Positions 1 to 11,005 of a stretch of 64,000 nucleotides of DNA are shown piece after piece. The stretch lies in contig CM038704.1 in the NCBI GenBank assembly GCA_021613375.1, forward strand, positions 35,047,488 to 35,111,487. The letters are read 5' to 3'. This stretch comes from Megaleporinus macrocephalus (taxonomy: Eukaryota > Chordata > Actinopteri > Characiformes > Anostomidae). A model generated the notes under the pieces. It ran no database searches and was not told the origin of the DNA. It was given only the letters and a program-made list of their open reading frames with translations. The number at the start of each line of letters is the position of its first letter. Positions within the stretch are counted from its first letter, which is position 1. A program made the position numbers and the translations under genes.

Positions 1-1464
1 ACATATTATATCCACAACAACTGAGCAGAAACAAACACATTGTTAACTTTTAATGGATATTAATGGATGTAAAAAGTTTCTATTGATCTATTCATTAATA
101 ATTGTTTATACGGAAAAGCAAGCCCAACTATATTTCCTATATTTTTCTCTTGTAGTTCTGGCAGTGGCCACAAAGGGGCACTGTTTTAGATGTTATATTG
201 CACTTCTGTCAGCACAGCTGGTCACAGTGTAGTTCACACAATATAGATCAGTGCGGATGATAAAACCATGAATTCTGTGTCGTTGTGGGGACACAAGAAA
301 ATATTGCTGTTTTCCCACATACTAACACAATACAAACAGCAGCATGAACACACACTCAAACAGATACACACTGAAGCACCACACAGTACACATGAGGGTT
401 TTGTGCAGAAGTCTGTGTGAAGGGTGTTAGTCAGAATAAGGAGAGGTTTCCTCGTGATTAGTTTCGAACTGTTTAATGGAGGAAGCTGCGGCCGAGCTGC
501 TTCCTGCTGTTGGTGTGTATCTTGGTTGCTGTGGTGATTTACCCCGCGTGGTGTTTTGAAAGTGATACGGTGGATTGGCTCTGGGCTGATTCGGGCCCTG
601 TAGGCTTGGCTCCATTTGTTTGTCTTGGCAGTCCAACTGCAGTGCTAATGTCCTGTAATGTCAGCACTCAGCAGTATTTCATTAACGTGGATGGACTGTG
701 ACAATGCGCTGATTATTCCTACATGTGGCTCACACGCCGTGTTTCACACTGCATGGTTTGAGGGAATTAGCCATGAAAGCATGACTGTGTAATGTGTAAC
801 AGGTTAACCCTGGGACTGCAAGTAATGATTATTTCTCAAAGTAACCTGCTGACTGGATGCACAGTTAGCCAAAAAGGAGCCAGATCACAGCTGCCTGACC
901 CAAAAAGCTCCTTAAAAACTGCACAATATGTGAAGCAGAGCTCTCATATCAGTGCACAGACCGACCTCTAAATGCACCTGGGATGACTGACATGTAATTA
1001 TGCCATTTTTGACCATCATTCTATTCATCTTTAATGTGGTGATGTCCCTTGCTAAACTCCTGATGTCATGTGATCTAATTTGCGTCACAGTTTAATTTTA
1101 TTTCATCTTATTACTTTATTATTTAAGGCCTTTTTTCCCAAAAAAGGGAAAGAAAACAATTGCAAACTACCATGCCAACTAACTATTTAGCTTTTGTTGT
1201 TAAGATAGTGTACTGCCATGTGAAACCCTTTGTTTTGACACTGGGATTTGTCTTTTTTAAAGATAGCGTTTACAAGTCCCTTTTTGAGAGGGTGCACGTC
1301 TACCAGGAGCCTTTTATAACAAGGTAGTAGGCAGGAGTGGCAGATACAAACACGTGTTTATTGAAGTCCATGCTTGATACAGAAATTAGATCGAAAAATA
1401 ACAAAACCAGAAACAACCATATAACATATGAACACATATACAATGGCAGACTAGGATGCTTTAT

Positions 1465-1979
1465 TGTCCATTGAACTAATGCTTTACATGGCTGCATCCG
1501 AAGCTTTGCATTGCTCTTGGTATTGTAAGGTTTGGATGCGGCTGCATGGCCAAGAAAATCCATTCCATGAAGCTGTCTATGCAATGTTCTTGAGCTAATC
1601 TAAAAGCAACATGAAGCTTGGAAGTCTGTTGCGATTGACTTTGCAGAAAGCTTGCGACCTCTGGGCACTATACCCCTCAGCATCCGCTGAGTTGCTGTCA
1701 TTCCCAATCGCTTCCACTTTGTTATAATCGCACTGACAGTTGACTGTGGAATTTTAAGTAGTGAATAAATTTCATCACTGTACTTGCAGAGGTGGCATCC
1801 TATCACAATACCACACTGGAATTCACTGTGCTCCTGAGAGCAACCCATTTCTTCACAAATGTTTGTGAAAGCTGTCTGCATGACTAGGTGCTTGGATTTA
1901 TACACCTTTGGTCATGGAAGTGATTGGAACACCATAATTCTATAATTTGGATGGGTGAGTGAATACTTTTGGCAGTATA
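1465..1979 (-). mobile_element. Tc1-like transposon relic, 5' half, minus strand
   Basis: Reading the minus strand from 1979, the sequence starts like a fish Tc1 element (tactgccaaaagtattcact, then aaaggtgtataaatccaagc). It continues into a transposase N-terminus with SEFQCGIVIGCHLCKYSDEI, IPQSTVSAIITKWKRLGMTA and, in another frame, LHGMDFLGHAAASKPYNTKS. These match the helix-turn-helix DNA-binding part and the linker to the DDE domain. A stretch of about 40 bases after TATQ is deleted at a CAG, frames are shifted and the catalytic domain is missing, so it is dead. The adjoining bases 1300-1465 are not recognisably Tc1. Confidence 0.88.
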
Positions 1980-4244
1980 ATCAGCCACATTCTGCATGCA
2001 TCCGTAGTAAGAGTCCTGGTGCTTAACTGATCATTTGATATGTTGTCTTTGTACCATTTTTAGTTAAATATAGGGTTTAAAAGATTTTATACATCATTAC
2101 AGTATGTTTTTATTAAAATCCCCGCTTTTTTTAGGAAACAGGGTTAAGATATGATGTGTGTTGTTGTGCCTGCCTTATTACTGAGTGTTCCCTTTGTTCA
2201 GCTTAATCACATGTGTGTGTTTATTTGAGCTGAATGTTCCCACAGCTCGGTCAATTCAGTTCAACTTCCATTCAAGTAGCGTATAGGATATCCTCTATGA
2301 GTCATATTTCTCTCTCTCACACTCATCACCAGGACGCACCCCTCTTTCTTCACTAGAAGAGTCTATGCAGGTTTAATATGTGCTTTGATTTGCTTTGTTT
2401 ATGCTAAAAAAAAAAAATTTTTTTTTCATGCATGTAATTTTCCAGGTCATCCTAAGAAAAATAGAACAACTTTTGTTTTGGAGCTGAGGTCTAATTAAGA
2501 GGCATGTATAATGAAGTTAAGGTCTAATTTAGAGGCGTGTATAATTGAGTTAACAGCAGTCAACAGAACAGTATATAATGGCGTACAGCTTGAAATATAA
2601 CTGCACATGTGTCATTAGAGAGAGAGAGTGGGTGAGAGAGCCAATAGCATGTGGTCGATATGAAGCTGCTGATGTTAAACGTGCTGTTCTGGTTTTTAAT
2701 GCAGCGTTTCTGTTGAAGTTGTTTATTGTGGTGCTGTTTTTAATGTCTGCAGTTGAAAGTTCAGACCCATCAAGTTCAGTCACGCAAAAGTAATAATAGC
2801 CCATGACATTCCTCACACATTACCATTATTAGATTGTGATACAGTCAAAATACTGGCCTGTTGAACTCATGACCCTTAAACAGCACAGTGTTTCTTCTCA
2901 CCACACCATCGATCAGACATGCACATTTTTACAAATCTTAAAGGAGCACTGTGTAAGATAGTCAAGTGTTTTTATTGTCATTCCCTGATATAGATAGTAT
3001 ACAATGGAATGAAATGTTCCTCTGGCCTCATAGTGCAACACACAGCGACACATAGAGTGTAGGAGGGGCTCTATTATCAGAAATGGAATTTAATATACAA
3101 ACTATGGTTTATTTGTGTATTACATGTAACTACATATTGTTGTGCTTTCATTAGCTTAGAATGAGTCTTCATATTTACATAAGAGTAGGTCGTCTTCATA
3201 CAGAGGCTGCCACCATCATGTTTCCACAGTAGTCGAGAACAGATTTATTAAGTGTGGATGTCAAGGAAAGTGTCATGGGCAAAACTGGCAGAGTTATCCA
3301 AGCACTGAAATTGATACGTTTTCAATCGTTTGGGCACAAAGTATTATGTATTTTCTTGGTGTATATACCATGGTAGGAAAACATACACAGATCAGCATGG
3401 CTGGTCAAAAGCAAAGTCATATCAAAACATTTTCATCTTAATTTCTGTCATTTTTCAGTTTTTGACTAAATTTAAAAGTACCTGTCCTTTACATTGTATG
3501 TAAATTTCATGATGAATGGACTTTGGGAATTGCTTTGGATATATAGACTTGCATTGAAAGGAATGTTTTTTTCTCTTCCTGTAAGCTTAGCATGTTGAAG
3601 ATATGAGGTTATGTTTTGACGGCAGTGATATGATATTTTGGATGATGCTATACTGGGTGACCAGCTAAATAAGCAACAAACCAGCATGAACCAGCATGGA
3701 ATTCAATATTTTCTATGTTGTATAATAACAAGTCAATAGAAGGACACTGCAATATTTTGTTAGGAAACCACCAGGCTAAAAACTGTGGAAGTAGAATTGT
3801 ATTGAAGGTTTGACTCTGAACCACACAGTATTTATAAGTATATATTTATTATTTAATTTATTAAGAGTAAAGTGCATCAGTTTATCAGAAATTCTGCGTT
3901 GTTGAATCATTGGGCAGTAAATAAAGCAATTTAGTGTGGTTTGGTATGAAATGCTTTATTTTAGAGAAAGTCAGTTCTCAGAGGTGGTGATACAAACCAC
4001 ATATCCACGCTCCCTTACACAAAGTTATTGCATGAAATGATTATGAATGCACTGCATTATGTCTGGGACGTTGAGTGCATTTACTTGATCATAACCTGAT
4101 CGGCCATCATCTGATCATATCTGAATTTCTGCCATTTTTAGCTCAGTAATCAGATTTTTTGTGCATGTTCACTCTGATTTCTTTCATGTTTCTCACCTTG
4201 CGCAGTGCGAGAACCAGCTCGGACCAGCTATTCGCAAGCAGTGT

Positions 4245-4289
4245 TTAACACAGCAACTGTAAAATACTTTTTTACAGTTGCTGTGTTAA
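4245..4289. repeat. Perfect 20-bp inverted repeat with 5-base loop
   Basis: The left arm 4245-4264 (ttaacacagcaactgtaaaa) is the exact reverse complement of the right arm 4270-4289, with loop tactt between them. Transcribed from either strand it folds into a 20-bp hairpin without mismatches. The stem is short for a pre-miRNA and has no flanking stem that I can see, so a palindromic transposon remnant or local inversion is at least as likely. Confidence 0.9.
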
Positions 4290-4623
4290 TGTGATAGGTT
4301 TATGTGATGTCATATCGTGTGAGTTTATAAGTAGGATTACTGATTACTGTCTAACTCACAAAGACCCTAAGTTTCCCTATTATCTGATCGCTGAGGTAGA
4401 TGTATTTGAAACTGCATGTGAACATGGTGAACAGATTGCTGACAACACTTGATCTGATTTGAGAGATAACAATTTACCACCAAATAATACTGCTCACTAT
4501 TATACTATTGCAGCATTCCATATGATACCTCAAAAAACATGTAGAGTCACTAGTGATTTTAGATGGTAAATAAAATGGCTAGTCATTGCGACCCCTGGTA
4601 CCTATTACCATCATTAATATATG

Positions 4624-4627
<4 letters not shown>

Positions 4628-4696
<69 letters not shown>
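4628..4696. repeat. (AT)n microsatellite
   Basis: About 33 uninterrupted AT units at the end of a TATTAAT-rich stretch. This is ordinary simple sequence and prone to length polymorphism. Confidence 0.97.
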
Positions 4697-6289
4697 CATT
4701 TTGTGTAAAATTACTTCAAACCCTAAAGTTGTTTAGGCCTTAATGTATCCAAATGTATAAAAAATTGGTGGTATTGTTATTTATTCTAATCTTAACTTTA
4801 ACTGTAACCCAAGCCTCAACACCAACCCTAAGACTGACCCTGTACCTCAGTATATATTTTTTAACTTGATCCACTTTGCTGTGTATGGACCCATGCAGTC
4901 ATTCAGACCTTTGGGGCTGTATAGCATGGCATGATCCCCAAAATGAGTTTCACCCAGTTTCTGAGCCACTGAGCCAGACCAAAGCTCCAGACTTTTACTT
5001 TTCCTTAATCTCAGAAAACTTTTTTTTCAGAGAAAGGGAACGCTATGTCACTTTATACTCGCTCTCTGTCTTTTTCTTCTAATGTTCTTTTAAACAACTG
5101 GGCTCTGTTTTATCACTCATATCTACACTGATTTCGGGGGGTTCACTGGGGTGAATTCAACTCCATCCAGCTCCAATAGCAGTTTGCGTCACAAAACCCA
5201 TCACTTGCTGCCTGTTAACTTTACAGCACTGTTTTAACTGCGGCGCTAGTAAGAACTCTGTGGGCTTACTGTGACTGCCAGAGAGCTGTGTGAACCCCCA
5301 GAGAAAGATGGCAAAGTAATTAATCGCTGAAGGAAATGGAACATTTTTTCCACCGGTTGTTTTTGTTAACAGTCATTCAACCCGTAGCCATGACATGCTG
5401 CTAATTAGTAGTAAGGCTAAAGGCCTTGGAGCACAGCATGGATCGAATAGCCTCTGTGTTTCTAGCTCTTTCTCAACACTGTCATATTAGCACTTGTGCA
5501 CTCGTCTCTGGCCTCTTGGTCGCCTTGGCCCTTTGATCAAGGTTCCTGTGCTGGTGAGAGCTCAGAGCAGTTCACCCTGGCTGGGTTAGAAAGCACTAGG
5601 GAAAATCTTAGTCGCATGTCTGAGACAGAACTCCAGCAATGGACTGCTATGTTAAAGGCAGGCTAACTTTGGGATTATTGATACGCATATTCAGTATGGT
5701 TAAAAAATTAGAAAACTGTTCGCATGAGTGTTAGGCTTCCTTCACATTGTAAGCCTCAATCTTCAATTTTAATTATTTGCTTTTAGACCCAGACTTAGAT
5801 CTGTTCATGATTTACGAACCAGCCATTCTCATTCAGGTCACATGGCCGTGAATTGCATATGTATCTGTTCTAGGACTACGCATTAAAGTAAACATCCGAT
5901 AAGTAAAGGTAATATTTGCATGTCCACCCAGATGTAAAAACATAAAAACACTTCTGATTTGTGCCACTTAGTTAACCTTACTTTAAAAAGCATGCAAACA
6001 AATTGCCTTAAAAACTAATTATAGTGGCATAGGTATTGTATTTTGTACTATTGTAGTATACCTTAAGTTTGATTAAATTATAAAATTACCCTGTATAGAG
6101 CACTTGATAATAACTTTAAATATACTTCTGACTTAATATAGACTACTTAAACAACTACTACTTTAAACATTTCAGCTGAAATCCTCTGTATGTGTATTCA
6201 AAATAGTATATTTTTGGGGCATTTCCTGTAACTTAGAATTTGCTGGTGATGTTGACCAATGAGAATTTAGCAGGGTGGCGTGTGCTTTA

Positions 6290-6715
6290 TTGTAACGATT
6301 GAGGAGACCGGAGAGGCAGATACACACGTAGATAAGGTTTAATAATGTCCAGAAATACTGAACAACAGACGAAACCAAACAGAGAGAAAACATAAAAAAG
6401 AACAAACAAACAAATAAACTTAGCTAGGAATACAGTGAAAATCTAATAAACAAGCAAACTACAGGAACTAACAAAACCAGAAGACAAGATATGGAGTGGG
6501 AGCAAAATGTTGGACAGCGATAAGCAGAATACAGGGGGTATATAACAAGCTAGCAAACACAGAACACCTGGAAACAGGAGCACCAGATTCAGAGCAGGTA
6601 AAGGACAGAGAGGAAAGGAACACATGACCAAAACAGTAGCACATGGGAATGACAGGACGTAAACAAGGACATAGACAGGAGAGGATGAGCAGAGTGTGAC
6701 CCTTATCTCCACCAT
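6290..6715. repeat. Dispersed repeat with A-rich, ACAGGA-rich composition
   Basis: The order of words (gaggcagatacacacg, taaggtttaataatgtccag, aacaacagacgaaaccaaac, caggaactaacaaaacca, cacctggaaacaggagcacc) is like a very common teleost interspersed repeat. In that repeat a short head is followed by a long stretch of '...acaggaaac...' words and a 'gtgacc' end. I cannot name the family. The long minus-strand open frames here are a consequence of its composition, not a gene. Confidence 0.45.
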
Positions 6716-8801
6716 TGTGCAACAGTATGCATCCTTTTGGGTCCTGGATATTTGTTAAAGATGGAGGAATGCCAGCAGTACTTTGACTGTAAATAGATGC
6801 CGATGGAAGACCCAATACTGTTTGCTTCACACGCTGACTGCACTGACTGTAACATCACCAACCTATGTGAATAGGTTGCTGTAGTGAAGAGGCAGGTGTC
6901 AGTGCTTGGGTTACACAGATTTCAGACATGGAGGTCCATTATTTGACCCTCCAAGCAATCGCGCTGTCACACTTTTACAAGTGTTGTACTCTTTTACAGT
7001 GTGTACAATAATCTTCTGTTATAAACATGGGTCTATTATTAGCACCTCTATCTTTTTGTATTTGTTATTTATTTTTATATTTGTTTATTTGTATTTGTTT
7101 TTGTTTTATGACTGGCATAAAACACAATTTGAAATCCAATTCAAGTGTCCAAAGCATTCAGACTGAGATGTAAAAATCTGATTGGAATCGCATTTCCGAC
7201 CATTTTCGACTGTGTTTTGCTGTAAAGATCAATCACTCTGGATATGCCAAAAATCTGATTTGGGCTTGCAGCCTAAACAAGGGCAATAATGCATGCATAG
7301 CAAAAATGTTTATTGATAGCATGCAGAGACTGGATATTAGCTTCTATTATAAGGGAGTTTTGAGTTATTGGGTTCTCTGTTGTTTTTTTATGTAAGAGAA
7401 TTGTGAATAATTGTCTGTAGTGGTGCACTTTTTTACTTTTTTATTCTTTATTTTTCATTCACTGTGCATGTGTAGTGGTCTTTACAAAGCATCTACAATG
7501 TTTTCAAATTAAACTAGTTACAGCGCTGTTTCAAGTGCTGAATAGTTGTGCCCTGTGTTTCAGTTAGCATAGCTTTGTGTTTGAAGTGGTCTTGGCTGTA
7601 ACTGCTGCTCCATATGCCAGTTCAGACTCTGTCTAGCAGAGCTGTACCAGAGCCAAACCAAACAGAGCTGAAGGGGAGCATGGGCTCCACTAGCTTTAAC
7701 AGAATGGGCAGACTGCAAGAGTAACAGCTTTTCTGCTGTTTTGCACCAAGGAAAGTGAAGAGTTAAACTGAGGATCGGCTTTGAATGTAGGGCACACATT
7801 AATTCAGAAGTGTTGATCATGCCTGTTTGTGTTTGCCTACACCGCACATGTGTATGTATGTGAATATGATATATATTGTCAAGTTTGGTAGTTAATGGTT
7901 TGTCTGTATGTTTGGAGTGACCTCACCTGTTTAGAGAATGATGCTTAATAATAGTTCAATATAATAACTCAGTTATCCTAAAATAATACACTATCACAAT
8001 ATCAGTGGATGTTTTGATGATGTGTTAGTAAACATAATAAGTTATCATTAATACCATATTAAGGAACTTATGCTTACTCATTGCTGCCAAAGGAATGTCC
8101 TACAAAGTTTGATGCACCTTGTTTTAATTGTTTAATAGCTTAATTTAATTGATTTCTTCTAATTGTCTGGGAAGGTTGTCCTATTTGCTTTAGTCTCTAC
8201 TCTTCTGGAAAGGCTTTACACTACATGTTGGAATATTGCTGTGAGGATTTGACTGCATTCAGCATGAAGGGCATTTTTGATGCCAGGTACTGATTTTGGA
8301 TGAATAGGTTTTAGATTATAACATTTTATATTTTTGTAATGTGGGACAAGAGTTTGAGCTAGATAGAATTGTCCATATAAGTCGTGGAAGTTCTCTTGGA
8401 ATTGGTCCTGAAAAAGCCTGAAAAAAAACCCTGAAAAGTGAGGGAACTTTAGATAGCCCAGTTGCACTGCTCAGCAGCCCAGTGTTTGGGGGCTTTGTAC
8501 ACCTTTAGCTGATGCTTAATGACCTTAGCATTGTGTTATTGATGAACACTGACACACAATGTGAATGCGGATGGTGTCAAACTTCCTTGGGGCTCTCTGG
8601 TGAGAGGGAGGGAGAGCCTGGGGGGGCGAGGTTAGAGGGAGGAGAAAAAGGGGATTACTTCTTTAAGAGGAGTCGGACTGTGTGAGTGTGTTATCACAAC
8701 TGCAGACTTTTTCTTCGTCTTCTAACAAGTTTGTGATTGGTTTTGTGTTTAGAGGTGTGAGTTTAGAAAAGTCAAAGTCTGCACCACACAGGGGCAGCGA
8801 C

Positions 8802-8850
8802 ATGTCAGGTTTAACTGAAAATACAAAATCAGAGGGGATCAATTTTAAAG
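8802..8850 (+). CDS. septin9: septin 9 candidate first coding exon (isoform-2-like N-terminus)
   Basis: The ATG at 8802 opens 16 codons plus one base, reading MSGLTENTKSEGINFK, then a GT donor (AAAG|gtttgt). The trailing G joins the CC of the exon at 15269 to give Ala, producing ...NFK-ALKRSFEVE. Mammalian SEPT9 isoform 2 starts with a similar short peptide (MSDP...DGI..DFEA before LKRSFEVE): same length class, same MS start, same D/E-G-I core and the same phase 1 junction. The frame is also open upstream to an ATG at 8682, but the 8802 start matches the family better. A purine- and G-rich stretch at 8593-8670 lies just upstream and could be promoter sequence. The similarity is modest and the donor is not ideal, so this is an inference, stronger than chance because phase and residues agree. 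Confidence 0.6.
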
Positions 8851-10224
8851 GTTTGTCTTTTTTCCTATCGTTCTTTTTTTCAGTTGTTTTAACTAATAAT
8901 TCACTGAATGCATTCAAATTTGAGTTCACTGAGTAAGTTAAGAGAGTGTAAGTAAGTGTAAGTATTAATGGCACCAGGTTACTTACTGACCTGTCAACGT
9001 CAACAGTATTTCAGTGTGTCTTTATTTTTGGGTAATGTTCTGAGAGCATCTGCAGTATACCTCTTCTGAGCTCTGTCTCTAAACTCTGGACAGTCTGGTA
9101 CTGATTTGCACTGTGTATGTGTGCGTTAGAGAGCAGATGTTGTGCTCAGTGGAGTGTGTCTATAGGAAATCTCTCATTCAGACACATTCAGAGGCTCTGA
9201 CGGGACTAAAGCCCCACATCTGGATCTCACACACTCCTCCTTGCCTAACCTTCACTCGTTTTCACCTCATTCTTCGGCTTCCTCTCTTCTTTGCATGGAG
9301 TTGGCAGGAGTTCCCTCTTTTCTAATCGTTCCCAGCTTTCTTCTGCTCTTTAGTTTGTACATGTGAGCTAAATTCAATGCTCTGGTTGTTTTTGTATGTT
9401 TAAAAGTGCATATTAACATGACCAGATGATTTCACTTTGGAAACCAGAGAGGCTGAGAGGCTGTTTATGTCTTAAACTTTATAGACACCTGCTGTTCCAG
9501 TGTTTATTTGAAATGAAATAAACGGAGAGTTTGTGTTGCAGTATTTTTTTATGAAATTTTCTTATAATAATTTATAACTCTATTTTCTTTAACAATTATA
9601 AGTTGATTGTATATTTTATTTTTACCGTGCATGAATTCAGTTGTGCTTTCAGTTAAGTCTTGCATCTTTGAGCGTGATGTGTGTTAAAGTAAGAGTTAAA
9701 AGCAGTGATAAACACAGAGGATCTGCTGTACAACTTTCTGTGAGTTTTACACACGGAGGCTTTGGTTTGGTTTGTTGGGCTCCTGTTACATTAATCAGGG
9801 TGACTGATGGTCTGCTCGTTTCTCTCTGATGGGAAAGAAAATTCCACAAAAGACTTGTTTGTGATGCCAAGTATGGCTAGAAAAAAAACTAAACAAAGTG
9901 GGTCGGTTTGTGTGTGAGCGTGAGACTCTGTAAATTTGTGGGAGTGTACAGTCATATTCGCTCCCCAGCCCTTTTTCAATTCATTGTTTTTTTTATTATG
10001 TGACATATCTGTCTATTCAGCCTACAGCAGTTAAGATCCCCGTATTCATTAGGATCGTGTTTTAGCAAGAACTTGATGGTACATTTTGAATCATGAAACC
10101 GGGGTTGAGATGGTCTCCTTGGTTGTTTGAGTGGGAGTCTAGTGGTGAAGATGGGCAACCCTCCCATCTAGCAGTCTTGGGTATAGGTGCAACACAAAAT
10201 GAACCAGTCTCTGCACAAGGCGTA

Positions 10225-10410
10225 AGTGTAGGGGTTATGGTTTAGTGCACATTTAGGTGTGAATGAAGGGTTTAATGTACATTTAGGGATTAGTGAAAAG
10301 ATGGTGTTAGGATATAGTGTAAATTTAGGAGCTAGGGTTTAGAGTTAGTACAAGTTTCAGGGTTAGGGTTTAGTGTAAATGTAGGTGTTTAATTTAGGGT
10401 TGTTTGGGTT
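10225..10410. repeat. Degenerate short tandem tract, TTTAGTGTAAATTTAGGG-like
   Basis: Words such as gtttagtgcacatttagg, gtttaatgtacatttaggg, atatagtgtaaatttagg and gtttagtgtaaatgtagg follow one another at irregular 30-40 base spacing. This suggests a worn minisatellite. Confidence 0.6.
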
Positions 10411-10988
10411 TTACTGGGCTAACTGGCCACTAGGGATGCCTTTATTTCCACTGTCTGAACGTCCAGCCATCAAGGTGGCGCCCAGTAGCAGATGGCCAAC
10501 TTTGCTTTAGCTGTAGATGTTGACAGACAGAGAGGCTTTTGTTACTGTTATAGCTGGTAGTAATAAAAACATATAATTTTATTGGATTTATTTTTTATCT
10601 ATCAAAAATTTGTGGAAGTAAAGGTGCTGAACTTACAAACAATATTACATTCGGGGCTAAGCAGAAGAGACAACATTTTATTATGATTTGAATTGGATTA
10701 AAATGTATTGTTGTGTTGTTTTTCTGATTTGTTTGCAACTTTTTATATTAAAACAAACAGTAATTCATACACTACACAATTTTTCAGGGGTTTGTGCAAT
10801 TAGTTTTAAAACATTTTCTTGAATAATAATATAAGAAGCAAAATCTACTTTTTGGTCTGTACCTCTCTCATTCACTATCTCTCAGTTGTTGCACAAAGAA
10901 ACATTATGTTGCTGTTGTAATAAAATCATGCATCTCTGACATTATTACTTTATACCAGAAGGCAAAAATATATGTGGTGTAAAAGAAA

Positions 10989-11005
10989 TTAGGGTTAGGG
11001 TTAGG
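10989..11005. repeat. Interstitial telomere-like repeat
   Basis: Two full TTAGGG units and a TTAGG. Too short to imply a chromosome fusion; short runs like this arise by chance or double-strand-break repair. Confidence 0.8.

Larger units (their letters stand above)
1..8801. other. Upstream region of septin 9, no supported protein gene
   Basis: Open frames here are short and look random in both strands. What can be recognised is a Tc1 transposon relic (1465-1979), an (AT)n tract (about 4628-4696), a perfect 20-bp hairpin (4245-4289) and a dispersed repeat (about 6290-6715). Alternative first exons of septin 9 further 5' (for example a longest-isoform exon) were looked for and not seen. The last about 200 bases before 8802 are rich in purines and G and may be promoter or 5'-UTR of the exon at 8802. 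Confidence 0.6.

Noticed and set aside
6443..6830. 90- and 120-codon minus-strand frames
   Set aside because: They cover the dispersed repeat at about 6290-6715 and have cysteine/leucine-rich nonsense composition.
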